Position numbers and translations under genes: made by a program. 64,000 nucleotides of DNA from Straminergon stramineum (Eukaryota; Streptophyta; Bryopsida; Hypnales; Calliergonaceae): positions 31,315,001-31,379,000 of the forward strand of contig OY987265.1 of assembly GCA_963920665.1 (NCBI GenBank). The letters are read 5' to 3'. Below the pieces are notes generated by a model. That model saw only the letters and a program-made list of their open reading frames with translations, was not told the origin of the DNA and did not search any database. This document shows positions 47,804 to 60,636 of the stretch, piece by piece (the stretch's first letter is position 1; each line of letters opens with the position of its first letter).

Positions 47804-50800
47804 AAGTGAAGGTACCCATTAGTAACCAATGCTCATTGGCAATCAATAGGGTGTCTCAAATTTAGGAGAGGTTGAGGATTCATTTCCAATTTTCAAAATA
47901 TGACACACATCCCTCATTTTGCGTGCCATGGGATGTCTAGGTACCATAGTGCTGTGACTCATGTCCGTCGCCTTGAGTGACTCTAAGTGAGTGATTTGGA
48001 AGACTAGAGACATTGAACATGGGTCCAGACCAACTTTTGGCTTTCAAAATTCATAATAATTTCAATTCAAGCAATAAAATTACCAAAATTTTTGCAATCC
48101 CCATTGTTTCTATCATTGCACCTCTAAGAATATTTGCTTTGCCTTGCACTACCCCATATCATGTCCGGAATTACTTATTTGATTGGTTATGGGTGCCTTC
48201 ACTTTAGTTTGTTTGGTAAAATTTTCAGATCTATCCAAGTTGTACTAATTTTTTGTAGAGGTTATATTGGTGATTCCATTCACTTTTTTTTCTCTTTTTT
48301 TTCAAGTGTCAGTAATGGTAGCCAGTTCGAAAATCAAGATTTTGGCGATTATTTCAGTCACAGAGAAACGTCCTTGCAAATCAATATCATACTGTGCTCA
48401 ACACTAGTGGTGTACCTACGAATCAAGACCGGAACCCTGCCTTGTCTCCAAATTGTCCCTCACCACACAATTGTTTTGAATTTCACTGCCATAAAATCCA
48501 CTACTTTAATTGATTCAGACAAATCCTGAGTCAGTGCTGGTGGGATCGATATCTATGGAACTGGAAAAGGTCATCTGTTCAGTTCCTCAGACCGGTAATT
48601 CTTTATCAAATCCATTCAATAATTAATAAGTTCCCCACAGTCCCCCAACAAACCAGAAAAAAGGGAAATGTGTGCTAAACTTCAGACATCAGACAGACAG
48701 GTCCGCACTTCAATAACTTAAGTTGAAAGGACTCTGCAGTGCAGTCTCCACGATCTAAGGATTGCCATAAGGATTGCATAAGGTTGTCACAGAAGAGCCA
48801 AATTGCCAGATTTGATATAAATTCATAAAATTTTAGTTACAGCCCCCACCCCACCCCACCCCGCGACAATTCAATAGGGGACGTCATGTAGAATACTTAC
48901 TGTACCTATCTTTAAGCCGACCAAAGCCTTGGAACCTCCCAAATATAGAGGCGGCTGGACTCCCCTCCTACAGACAGCAAAACATGATTTGTGCCTCAAT
49001 TGGCTACCTCCTTGGTCCATTCATTTCCAGCAAAGATGGTTGCAAGGAATTAAGCTTAATATTCCACAGACAGATAACGGAGTGGTAAGGGTGTTGAACA
49101 CTTTCGCTTCCACTTTCCAGCTCTAATTCATAAGAAAAGGTTAGCCTTGCCCCTCCTCCAGGATTTTGGCAGAGCCGGTGCAAGTCATTTGAAATTTCCT
49201 TGTGTCCATGGCCGATGGTTACTAACAAGCTGTGAATATCGACAAGCTATGGGCACCACCGCTCTTGTTGTGTCACTTGTGTGTGCATCCCGGAGCTCCA
49301 GAGGACACATAATCGAACTTAATTAGAGTATTATTTTTCTTGCGTCGATCTTATCCAAGGCGTGTAATGCATCAATATATCTCGGAAGCGGCTGCTGTCA
49401 AACCTGGAGCCGGGTCCTTGACTCCTACAAGTGGTGATCATTATATATTTATTCACAGTGATAAGACACAGTATTAATTACACAGGGTTCGAGATTGGCA
49501 AACGAGACGAAACCAAGTAACCAACTACTGGACTTGGACTGAATCAGTTGTTACGGTTTCCACTTCTGATTGGCGTAATAGTAGGATGGTTGCACTTGTG
49601 GGTCCTCTACTTGTAGGTCAGTTTCAGCTTCCATGTCCGGACTTGAGAATATGTATACCATTGATACTGACAGCTTCTCCTCAACCGTTAGGTTGAGAAA
49701 ACGTCCATTGCATAATTGGACAATCTGAAGCCAAGGCTAAGGTCAAAACGGACTGGCCGACCATGCCAGTTCGGTAACTGATTCTGTTGAAAATATACGG
49801 CCAGAGGTTACTTGGAAGTTATTTGAGCTGAGACTTCAAAAATGCATGCATGACCGATATAGTTGTACGAACTGGGGGCATGCATACTATTCTTACAAAT
49901 GCCAATGAGGTCATGGAGTTCAAACTGGAGAATCAAGCCAAAGGTACACTAAGATCTTACAAACAGTGATGGAACGAGTTGGTCTCTTTTGACGGCCAGT
50001 TCAGCTGATTGCTTCTGCATGTGCCCCTTGCATGAAGGCCGACCCACGCAAGATTTGAGACCAACTCAGGTGGAGTTTACAAGGTAATAAAATTGACAGC
50101 TTGCAACTGACTTGCTCTGAATACAAGTCAGCCCGCAAGTCAGCTGCAAGCAAATGAAAAAATTTGCATTGGTTTTCATACTACCAAAGCAGAAGTACAT
50201 TCTAACTTTCTAAGCGACTAGCTGACCACATTTGAGCTTGCCCCATGCATCTCGATCTTTTGGTGACCCTTCATCATAACCATGGAAAACATATATTAGG
50301 TGGGATGTTCATATGTGGTCATCGGGCAGACCTAAATAAAAACAATCGTTCTCATTGGATCCTCTAAAATGGTTTCAGACCATAAAATGGTCCAATGGCG
50401 AAAGGACTTGCGCGCTTGCTATCAAAGACTTGCCATCCTACTTTGACAAGCCCACTCTATTAGTCTATCTGGTAAGCCCGTTATTTCTCTGAAGGGTGGG
50501 CCGAACTTGTGGACGAGCTAGCAGTTCTCTTATGCAATAAACAAGCGACCGTTTCTAAACTTCTCTAATCCAAGATCATTCCAGTTTGAATTCAATCCCT
50601 ACACTACTCCAAGATTCCAATTTAGAACTGGTTTATGAGCCCTAAACCCCAAAAACCCGAAACCCAAACCCACGGATGCAGTGTTTGTATCGAGTTTGTT
50701 CCTCTTGATTGTAAGAACAGATTGTAAGATTCCTCTCAACTACCTGACAATTCCAGTGCATATGCCTACCTGGCCCTAGCATGAAAGTTAATTTTCAACA

Positions 50801-51318
50801 AGTTTTACAAACTGGATAGACGATAGCTTGATAGTATTCTAGGCTTACCTTGTATGGATTCACCAGAAGCCCACATTTCGAGTTCGGGCAGATCAGTCGC
50901 AGACTGGACCTTGTCTCCCTCCCGGCCCGAAGCCCTAGATACCGGTTGGCTGTCACGAAAACAGAACTCCCTTCATGGCTTTATCAGTGCCTCATTGATT
51001 GATGAAACTAAATATGGTCTTTCCGTTTGTCAAAGCTGGTTATGGCTCCCCAAGTCCCCATATGCATGCTCAGTCCAACCACTGGTTGCAGTCTCCAAGA
51101 TGGCTTTAGGCTTGTCCGTATCGACTCCTGCGCTTCCTCGCTTTTTTCTCTGCTTGTCCAGCTATCCTCCTAGATCGAATTATTGGTCAAATCGATTTCA
51201 TAATAGGCCTGCAGAGGTGTCACTTCGTTCTTGGTCGCTCTCTGGAACCTTCAAAGGCCTGGCTAGATTCTTTCCCTACTAGCTGAGTAGTCCTCCCAAG
51301 CAAAATTTTCATTTGGGC
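47804..51318. other. Gene-poor stretch, one dispersed repeat
   Basis: The block at about 47995-48120 (CCAACTTTTGGCTTTCAAAATTCATAA) has a second copy at about 54345-54460. (CCACC)n lies at 48844-48862. A degenerate telomere-like run (CCCTAAACCCCAAAAACCC) is at about 50640-50672. A 142-codon open frame at 50854-51282 has no recognisable domain and is not called a gene. Confidence 0.45.
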
Positions 51319-51659
51319 CACTACAAAATTGTCAAAACCAAATTCGAATCAAAATCAAACTCCCATGAAAGTTACTAGGGATGCGTTACACTGGATGTAC
51401 GTCTATTGAGAACACCAATATCATTCTGTGATACCAAGTGAAAACTCAGATGTTACGAGCACTGTCAGCGCATATTCTACCATTCCCACTTTATTTTTTT
51501 CCCGGATTTGTGTGATAGAACTCTCTGTGAGAGGCAAACGGTTTTCACTTTTCAAAACAACTGACGACACACGTGCAATCAATACAAATATTGTAAAACT
51601 CCTTATTTCCTTAATTAATTGTTCAACCAGCTAGTTCTAATAAGGATTTTTCTGTAGTG
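51319..51659. mobile_element. Short non-autonomous CACTA element (MITE-sized)
   Basis: The ends are CACTACAAAATTGTC and the reverse complement of CACTACAGAAAAATC. The 3-bp flanks are GGC and GAC, a target duplication with one mismatch. It is 341 bp with no coding capacity. Its termini resemble those of the large CACTA element at 28740-47449, which could once have mobilised it. Confidence 0.6.
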
Positions 51660-54600
51660 GACATGGCACTCATTTGCGGTGGTCAAAGCCTTGATTATGT
51701 CTTCCCCAGGGGGAGGATTTTGTCTCCCTACATTTTAGTAGGGTTGCCAAAACTTAACCTCTATTATAATTACTACAGTACCTTACGTATTGGAGTACCT
51801 AGTAAAATAAGTCACAAATTCATTTATGATTGTGCCTTTCATCCTGCATTCCTGCTTTAATTTGACCTTTTTACCTACAAATCTCTGTAAAGTGCATTTG
51901 CAACCACAAGATAAAGAGAGTCAAGTGAGATAATCATTGGTTGCTTTTAAAGAAAAGGATTAGTTTTCACCCACATATTGATGATGATGTTCGGAAAAAG
52001 GGTTGCAATATCGATAACCCACTAGAATCTAGCTGAGCACAGAGATGTGTAAAGCAAGTGGAACGAAGGATTGTGTAAGATTTATGAATGATTGGGCTGG
52101 GTAACTAGAAACCTGTGCCCACCCTAGCTAGCCTGAATTGTGCATTACGCAACCGCAAAGCAATGAAGCTTGGCTTGGATGCATTCAAAGTAAAGCAAAC
52201 AGCGGGAATTCGGGCGGCTTTATCAAAGCCCTAGAGTCGGCTGCGAATTAGCCAACACTGGCAGGAAGATAATAACCAAACTCGCAAGAATTGAAGCCCC
52301 AAAACAGGGCGCCATGCATTCCAGGCCAGGGACTGCAGCGTCGACATGGCTAACCTGTGACCTTACCTCTTGCATCCATTCCAAGCTAATTAATGAAGTT
52401 ACCTACAAAATTATAGATCAAGTGAAGTTGCTATGTCTAGCTAGTCTCAGCGAGCGCATTGCAAGATTGGCGGAAATTGGCTTAGAATTTACGATTTAAT
52501 AATTTGTTAAAATGGCGTGTTTCAGAAAGCCAAGAAGTAACTAGCTAGGGCTTGTCTAGATCTAAGGTTTGAGTCGCTCAGTCCAGCAACTGAAACTGTC
52601 AATTTCACTGAAATCCACCATGTGGAAGTTGACAAACGTGTCTAGAACCTTCCAATGTAGGCTCGATCACTAGCTAGCTAGAAGGGTAGCGCTCCCTTTG
52701 ATTTCTTGCTCTCGATTGAAGGAGTCAAGCGAAGCTGGTTCTCAGTTAGTGATCAATTTGATCGAAAGGTCGGTGCCTGCACGTCGATGATTGGAATATT
52801 AAATAATTAATGAAGAAGTAAGCAAGGCGGCAATGATCAGAACATTCTTCTTGCGCACAGGAAAAGTAAATGCCCAATGGCGAAAAGTGAGCTAGACGTG
52901 TATAGCTATACAGTATATCCCGTGTGATAAAAGGCCGGTTTAGAATTTCAGGAACAAATCTCGGGAAAATTCTACATCGATATCTCTTGTTAATTCGATC
53001 ATTCGAATCCCCTGAGGTCTGACTTTCCTCACTTCCCCTACTAGTGTTGCAAATCGACCTCTTGTGACGTCATGTCAGGCCGGGAAGTACTAATTTTGAC
53101 AAACGGGCGACGGGGTCTGAGATCGACGTGAACTACTCCGTAACGTTTATGGACTCTGGTGCCTGCCACTGAATATACTGGAATCTTAGAAGACTGGTGC
53201 AAGCTAAGCTAGTGCTAGTTCAAAGGCTGGAAGGGGAAAGAGAAAAAGTCTGCCGCCTGAAGTTGCTTGTGCTGAATCTTTCATCGAATTTGTAGCCATG
53301 CCACAGACTGGGTCCTGGTAGACAGGTTAACCTGGTGTCGGTAGGTAGCTGCCTTAGCGAAAAGGCCGGTGACTACCAGCCGCCGCGTGCAGCAATTAAC
53401 CCTTCTATGTTCGCGTTTGGTCAAACTTCATTAGTTTTCTATATTAAAATATACCTTTCTACAGTTTGGTCTTCTTCTTGAGTACATCAGTACGGAGTAA
53501 TATATATCACAAATTTAGCCTCAGTTTTTCATGGTTACAAACATTAAAATGAAATTTATCTGATTTTTTGAAGTAATTCACTTGTAGAAATTGTTGTGAT
53601 TATTACAAAAGTGATTAAAATAGTATGAATTTTTGTGTACGATAGTGAAAAACATCATGGTGTAATTAGTACAGCTCACACCATGGGAAATTTGTTAGGA
53701 AAGTTCAAAAGTGGTCAAGATGTTGCCTACAAAGTGTCTCAGAAATTACAATTTTATCAATTTTGGAAAAAAAAAATGAAAATGAATGAAAAATAGATTA
53801 TTGGAATTACATTTTTTTAGTGAATCTCCAAAACATTTAAAATCAATAACTCTGTGAAATTCAGGTTTGCTCCAAGGAAAATTCATGTTACCTTTGTCAT
53901 GCATGTAAGTGGTTAAATATTGAAAAAACAAAATTGCCTTACATTTGTCAAGGGCAAAACAAATTATTAACTAAATATGCAATTTCATTCAAATGGCGAT
54001 ATTATTCCGCCATTTTGATGGAATGTCGTGCAATTCCTAACATATTCTGTGCCATTTTACCATAATACTGCCATTTTAATGAAATTGGCTATCTAACTAT
54101 AGTAGGATGATGTCATCCCTTGCCATATAATCTTTGGAACCTTTAGTTATGGTAGAACCACCTATTACTAGCCAAAACCCATGGACAATAGATAGGTGAT
54201 GGGAAATTCAATAGAGAGATGACTAATATCTAACCATTAGTTTCTTGGTTTCCAACCATCTTCTATCCATCACTAGTATGACACATGTGCTTTGTTTTGA
54301 GAGCCAAACTAGTCTTTAGATAATCAATGATGGAAGATTCTATGTATTGAGGATGAGTGCAGGCCAACTTTTGGCTTTTGAAATTCATAACAATTTAAAT
54401 TTAAGGAAAGAAATTATGAAAATTTGTCAACGCCCATCATTTCTATCTCTCTACAAGGCAGATGATCAACAATGCCTTCTACAATTCCAGATCATGCACA
54501 CAATGCTTAAGTTGTTGATAATGGATAGTTATACTATACTCCCCCGACTTCACCATCCAACATTTTTTATGGAGTGTTCCTTCTAGGACTAGGATCACTC

Positions 54601-54803
54601 TATTGACACAATCAATTACACAAAAATTATGAGTGCAATGCTTATTTCATTTGGTGAAGTTTTGCCAACTTTGCTTTGGAAGTGGCAACTCCTGTCCGTT
54701 AGGCTCAATCGAAAAAAAGAGGGAACAAGTGGGTGGAGTTGTCAATAATATATGCAAAAAATTTACATGAAGATTTGGATGCAGTTTTATTAATTCCAAA
54801 GAG
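51660..54803. other. Intergenic stretch without recognised gene
   Basis: It contains the second copy of the dispersed repeat (about 54345-54460; first copy near 47995). An unpaired TTAACCCTTCTATG near 53398 resembles ends of the TTAA element families, but no partner end was found. No RNA gene is recognised. Confidence 0.45.
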
Positions 54804-55049
54804 ATCACAAAGTTTAGAACCTATGGTTTGTCAATAATTATCATGTGGTTATCGTTGTTTCATGGGTTCGCACGTTAATATGCAATTTAGCACATCATTA
54901 TGATGCATTATTGTACAAATTACAATGCACTAATTTGTATAGTAATGCATCGTAATGATGTGCAAAATTGCATATTAACGTGTGAACCCATGAAACAACG
55001 ATAACCACATGATAATTATTGACAAACCATAGGTTCTAAACTTTGTGAT
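54804..55049. repeat. 246-bp near-perfect foldback
   Basis: Two arms of 119 bp (54804-54922 and 54931-55049) are reverse complements with about five mismatches around an 8-base loop; the outer 66 bp are perfect. There is no evident target duplication (flanks CAAAGAG and GTACTGT). Transcribed in either direction it would give a long hairpin RNA. It could be a foldback MITE, a recent inverted duplication or a small-RNA precursor. Confidence 0.85.
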
Positions 55050-55630
55050 GTACTGTAATGGATGAAAATATAGAAGTGATACAGTATTGTATAAGTGATG
55101 GATGGGTGCAGATGTTTGTTCATCCTTGAAATTTTGAACAAACATCTACCGAGCCTAACTTCCAGGTTGTTTGGACTTCTGCCTGTGCCTTTGTTTTTGT
55201 TTGATTGCCGCTTTGTCAAAGTCAAAGTGGAAACTTGTTACACTATTTTTTTGGTTTTTTATTTCGAAACAAAATAATGGACAATTTCCATTGATAAGTT
55301 GTTGCACTATTTTGAGTTCTCAAAGAGAATAATGGAAGAATAACTTTACAACAAAGGTGTGATTGAAGGGGAAGATGATGACAATATATAATGTTAAAGG
55401 CTTGGCGGAGCGGAGCTGGCTGCTGAGTGAAATGATCTGTAGATCTGACGAAACACGACTTGGTAATCGAGCTGGGACATGGTTCACGTGCCCTCCCGTA
55501 CTCCGTCATGTCATGGCAAGAGCTACAACAGGAAACACGTTTGACTCTGGAGACTGCTATAGCATAACAAACAGTACACTTCAACTTCAGAGCAGTGAAT
55601 TTCTTTTGTTGTTTTCCCGTTGTCAATTAA

Positions 55631-55925
55631 CCCTTGTAACGTCGCTGCAGACACTAAGTGTACGATGGATCACACAGAATCCAATCCTTCTATGTAAGAT
55701 TAACTCATAAACAACACAGCGGATGTTTTTTGTCCGATGAATGATAAGAAATTCTCCTATGTAGGACAGAAATTCAAGTATTCATTCTTAGAATTAGGGG
55801 TGGAAAGGGGAGATCTTCTATAGTAGTTTGACTCCCAATGAATATTTTTGGTTTTTTTGTAGTAGATGATGTCACACGGTTCCAAAAGGGCTGATTTCCA
55901 TGGTCACCAACCTGACATTGAAGGG
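55631..55925. mobile_element. TTAA-flanked MITE D (piggyBac-like, family DE)
   Basis: It is flanked by TTAA at 55627-55630 and 55926-55929. The ends are CCCTTGTAACGTC and the reverse complement of CCCTTCAATGTC. The inner right part, from GATGATGTCACACGGTTCC to the end, matches element E at 58925-59146 closely. It is 295 bp with no coding capacity. The left third appears to carry an extra copy of the family's left end. Confidence 0.65.
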
Positions 55926-55929
55926 TTAA

Positions 55930-57292
55930 AGTTCAAATGTTTGTTCATCCTTGGAATTTTTGTGTGGAAAATCTGAGTATTTTAGAGGCTAAGGTGCTTT
56001 GGATCACCTATTGTAGACCCTTTTAAAACTCTAGAATTGATGCTTCTCTTTGAATTCCATTGCACTCTTAGGTGGAATTAAAGTACTAGTACATAGTAGA
56101 CATTGAAATCTTCATGTTCAAGAGCATAATAAGGGAATTAGGGGTCATTGTAAAAAGCAATGGTCTTATTCTTTGTCACAATGAGAGTGATGCTTATATT
56201 ATTCTCTATGACTTTTGTAGCACAAGTCCAATGAACATGAAATTTCTATTAAACATGTCTAACTTGATGGTAATCACATCCCCAATTTTTTAGAAATTAA
56301 AAAAAAAATTATATTTAAAATTCATTTTTGTTAATTTGTAACAAAGTACAGTTTCAGGGTTTTTACTATGTTAGGAGTCCCCAAATTTTATGGTCTAGAG
56401 TTGAAACTTTCATGGTCTGTTTGTATAGTAGGAAATCATGTATCTACTAAAGGAAATTTGAAAATCTATTATTTTATGTCCTCCACATGAATGCAAACAA
56501 CACTCCCATTATGCACAATTTTTGAAAATTAAAGGTGGCTCTCAGATCATTCTTTTGGTGAAATCTCATCTTCATCAACTCTTCCTAAATGACCAATTTA
56601 TTTATTTTTAATTTATTTTCTTTTATCTTACAAATTAAAATGTGAAAGTGCCAATTTTCATGAGATTTTGCACTTTTCTAGTTCTCCTTCTTAGACAATT
56701 TTTTTGGGCTTTTCTTTCCTAGCATACCTTCTTCTTAAAGGTTTATACATTAAAAGTATTTTCTCCATTTAAAAAAGATTCGTTTTTCTGATTATAAAGG
56801 ACTCCTGAAAAAAACAAGAGTCTATGAGAAATGCTAAAAAAAATGCATGGTGTTTCTTGCAATGACCCTTGGGGCAAACAAAACTTAGAATTTATTAGTC
56901 TATCATAAAAGTGTTTCTTCCCTCATGCTAAGTCTAAATTAGGCTAAAGAAATTTGTTGAAGGTTGGATCACACTTCTTTTGAAATTAGCAATGTCTATT
57001 TAAAAGGCATTTGAGCTACAATATATAACAAAATAATTACTATGTGTATTATAGTTTTTAGTTTCTCCATGACATTTTTGTGTTCCACAATGATATTTTA
57101 CATTAAAGTTATTTATTTCAACAAAGGCAATACTATCCCTTCATTCTAGCTACATGGCATTCCACCAATAGTTCTAAAGTCCCATACTAACAACAATGTC
57201 ATGAGGGACCAATTTCTAGAATTGGCTTCTTTGAACATTCTATGTTGTGGAAGGACATTTCATCTACTTGACTATTAGCAATAGCAAGTATG
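55930..57292. other. AT-rich intergenic stretch, nothing recognised
   Basis: No open frame above about 50 codons with family resemblance, no RNA gene and no terminal repeats were recognised. Confidence 0.5.
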
Positions 57293-57296
57293 TTAA

Positions 57297-58055
57297 CCCC
57301 TCAACGCCCCTGCCTTTTCAGCATGTTAGAGACGCTTTGGGAATTAGCCTGTGGATGCATCAATTTCTGGAACCTATGCTTGTTTGTTTGAAAGTGCACC
57401 GTTGATTTAAGTAGCCACTTGCAATGCGTAGTGAATCTTCCCATAACCACCTCATTTGATCGCACAGATGTGGATTCTATAACATTCGAAAGTGGTTGAC
57501 TTACTCAGACAGGGATCAACTTTCCAAGGTCACTGCACTTTCGGAAGGGATGGCCAGAGAGGGACAACAATTGAGAACAAAAGAAATTGGAGGTGAGTGG
57601 ATGTCGTAGGTAACAAGGTTTCTAGAAATTTTCAACTCAATCAAAGCCCGTCCAAGTCACTACTAGACATCAAGGTGACAAACACTTTGCGTTCCCGACG
57701 CAAGAAGAGCCGGTTGTGCAGGTCTTCATACATTGAGAACAATTGACACATCGAAGGCAACATCAAACAGGTAGTGATGCCCAACAACTTCCAACGGTTG
57801 TCCACTGGCTGCAAGCAGCGGAAATCCGGAAACACTAACTAACCGCCATGTCTGGAGATAGGCTTGGTGTCACTTCGGGCCCCATTCATGAAGTCCAAGC
57901 TCACCATCTGTTCCAAAAACTGCATCATTGGCTTTGTCTCCAGAAATCAGGCAACTTTCATGTTCACTTTTTTTCCATTCTATATAATCTCCACCCCCTA
58001 ATGGAGATGGAAGAATTGTAAACAACATTTTTTGTGCCGCGTGGGCGTTGAGGGG
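57297..58055. mobile_element. TTAA-flanked inverted-repeat element C (piggyBac-like)
   Basis: A 13-bp perfect terminal inverted repeat, CCCCTCAACGCCC, is bounded by TTAA at 57293-57296 and 58056-58059. It is 759 bp. The first bases CCCCTCA are those of element A (CCCCTCACCACCC), which suggests recognition by the same or a related transposase. No transposase remnant is seen inside. Confidence 0.72.
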
Positions 58056-58059
58056 TTAA

Positions 58060-58920
58060 TGGAAATGATGTTCTCAACTCAATGTAGCTTGAAATCCCAA
58101 TTTACCTCAAGTTTTTCTAGTTCAAACTTCTAGCTTAATATTTATAAGCTAATCAATCATGTTCATCAAACTCCTACCCCTAGCTCGATTGGAAAATCAA
58201 GCCAAATTCATTATACTTTGCATTAGCTAAAGGGATAATCAAGTTAAGGAATAACATTTCTAATTGTTTTTAGGTTTGTGTTTGATTTACATTAAGTCTT
58301 TGTTTTTATTGACTAGTTTCTTTGTGAGAAATTGGTAATATTGATCTTCCTCTTGTAGAAAATTGGTAAGAGCAAAGATCACAAACACGTAGCATGAGAA
58401 GAAGGAAGCTTGAGGAGGTCTACAAGTTTTGGGACAACAAGGTTTTTTGGTTTCTGCAAGGCTTGAATTCCATAGGATAGTTTAATGAAATGATTAAAAA
58501 AATGAAAAAAATCCTTTAAATTCAAATGAATGAAAACTTTGCCACACTAGAAATATGATGTGGCATGGACATTGCCACATCAAATAATAATCAATTTAGG
58601 TATTTTGAATTAATTAATTAATTTTTCTATTAATTTTATTGATTTTTTAATTATTTAATACTCTAGCCACAACTTGGGGAACAAAATTGAAATGGGTCTC
58701 CTATGGCTTCATTTTTCTTCTAATGACTTGGTTAAGTGTATAAAACTCAACTAGGGGTAAGTGAAGCTAGATGTTTGATACTTTTGTACACATGTATTTT
58801 GACATTGAAAATTTGTGCTATCAAAATGGAATGAAGGAAATTTGAAATGGAAACAATAGGTCTTGTCACACCTTCTCCTCATTTTCAATCTTTAGAGAAT
58901 GCGGATGTGACACTCTCTCA
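58060..58920. other. AT-rich spacer, nothing recognised
   Basis: No gene or RNA is seen. A TCACACCTTCTCC block near 58866 resembles the inner part of the inverted repeats of the element at 59246-61077. Confidence 0.45.
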
Positions 58921-58924
58921 TTAA

Positions 58925-59146
58925 CCCTTAAATGTCAACATAGGTGTTTTGTATCTAATGGATGATACAAAATCCTTCTAGTAGGACAAAAGTACAACTA
59001 TCCATCCTCAAAATTTTGTTGTGAAAAGGGGAGGTCTTTTGTTGTAGTTTGACTTCCAATAAGTATATTTGTTTTTTTAAAAGTAGATGATGTCATATAG
59101 TTCCAAAAGGGATGATTTCCATGGTCACTAGTCCATTCTTTAAGGG
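58925..59146. mobile_element. TTAA-flanked MITE E (piggyBac-like, family DE)
   Basis: The left flank is TTAA (58921-58924); the right flank is TTCA (59147-59150), one base off. The ends CCCTTAAATGTC and, in reverse complement, CCCTTAAAGAATG start alike. The body shares most of its length with element D, including AAAAGGGGAGGTCTTTTGTTG and TTCCAAAAGGGATGATTTCC, so the two are copies of one 0.2-0.3-kb family. Confidence 0.65.
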
Positions 59147-59725
59147 TTCAGTTGTGAAGTGCCTGCCATTCTTTGGAGATTGAGAAGATTTTCTTCTTCT
59201 TCTCCCAAAGTGAAGGATGGGCACAAAGAAATTTCTCCATTTTCCATTAGGGGTTATTACAGGCCTTCTCTAAGGATGAAACTTGTATGAAGCATGAGAA
59301 GGTACGGAGCAAGAAAGAGGAGCCCTTCTCCATGAAGATGTCATGTGCCCATTCTGCCTTTTGTGTCATGTGAAGAATGAGAAAGGAGAGCGATTCACGA
59401 TGCGACAAAACAGCACACATTCACACTATCAGCCAGTCATGAAAAAAAAACTGTCTCGTGTAAACCTACCAAAAAAACCAGCAAAGCGGTGTTGCTCGGC
59501 AGTGAAGCTTCGGAAACCCAAGCTCTCTCCACCACTTTGAACAATCAATTAGCTGCATTTGATTGCGCAAGAACTAATCAAATCACTGGAAGCAAGCTTG
59601 TTTCAATAGTGAACCAAAGCTTGTTACAATTGTGCAGGCTAGTAGTCATGTCCACCATTGCAGCACAACGATTGAAAGTGGACACAATCTATGAAGACCC
59701 TAAATCTCTCAATTGCCGCTCTTAA

Positions 59726-60090
59726 CCCTAGTTCATCGTTGGAAACCAAAGGATGTTAACAACCCTGTTTAATTCATTCAATTTGTTCAAAAACAAATTA
59801 AAACCTCCAGAACTTTCTACACATGGCCACATTGTGCAAATCCACTTTAACCCTGCAAGGATGGGCTGGTCACCGTGGAAATCTTCATTTGTGAAAAAGT
59901 GTGAATCATCTACTTTAATAAAAAATAAAAAAAAGTATTCACTGGAGGTCATACTACTCTACAAGACCTCGCCCTTTTTGCACAACATTCCAAAGGTGGA
60001 CAATCACACTTCTGTCTTACACTTCTGTCTTACATGGGAGAATTCTCTGTCATCCATCAAACACTTAGTGTCCACAACAGCATTACAGGG
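59726..60090. mobile_element. TTAA-flanked MITE F inside the 1.8-kb element
   Basis: It is bounded by TTAA at 59722-59725 and 60091-60094. The ends are CCCTAGTTCATCG and, in reverse complement, CCCTGTAATGCTG. The right end continues GTGGACACTAAGTGTTTGATGGAT, which matches the left end of element D (CAGACACTAAGTGTACGATGGAT). The right TTAA is shared with the next element. Confidence 0.5.
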
Positions 60091-60094
60091 TTAA

Positions 60095-60234
60095 ACCTGT
60101 AAGGACGTGACCCCCATGACCAAGATAATCACCAAAATTCTCCAAATATTCGACCAATAGGGGCATTCTCTTTTTCCCTTTTCCTACCGTCAACAGTGAA
60201 GTCATCCATTCTGGTCCGCAGCGTCCTAACAGGG
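60095..60234. mobile_element. TTAA-flanked MITE G, abutting MITE F
   Basis: The left end ACCTGTAAGGACG and the reverse complement of the right end CCCTGTTAGGACG match over 13 bp with two mismatches. TTAA flanks it at 60091-60094 and 60235-60238. At 140 bp it is the smallest TTAA element here. It and MITE F share one TTAA, parallel to the TAA sharing of the Tourist-like array. Confidence 0.5.
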
Positions 60235-60560
60235 TTAAAAAAAGAGGCACAAAAAGAAACATCGTGTATACAAAGACTTCGATACTAAAGCGAGGAAACA
60301 AGAAATTCGAGAGCTGTGGATGCTTCAACAGAGTAGCGAAACTCCTGAATTCTCCCGGACGCAATTATGACCCAAATCTTCCGCTCCTAGAATAAGCACC
60401 AAGGAAAGCAAGAGAGCGAAATCTGAAGGACGTACCGATCGTGAAAGAGTGCAAAGAAATGGCTTGGGAGACACAAATGAGCCGCGATCATGGCGACGCA
60501 ATGTAATTTGCGGAAGTGGAAACAATTCCCCGCCGAAATCATCTAAGAAATCAATGACCC

Positions 60561-60636
60561 AAAATCACGACCCAAACCCTAGCTTACCGTAATCAAAATC
60601 ACGACCCAAACCCTAGCTTACCGTAATCAAAATCAC
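60561..60636. repeat. 34-bp tandem repeat with AAACCCTA boxes
   Basis: Units start with AAAATCACG at 60561, 60595 and, as a partial third copy, 60629. Each full unit holds CCAAACCCTAGC, a telo-box motif frequent in plant promoters (known). The surrounding region is more GC-rich than its flanks and could be a captured promoter or first exon, but no protein is recognised. Confidence 0.7.

Noticed and set aside
50854..51282. 142-codon plus-strand open frame as a gene
   Set aside because: It is the longest frame of its neighbourhood, but no domain, signal or splice context supports it; transcript evidence would be needed.
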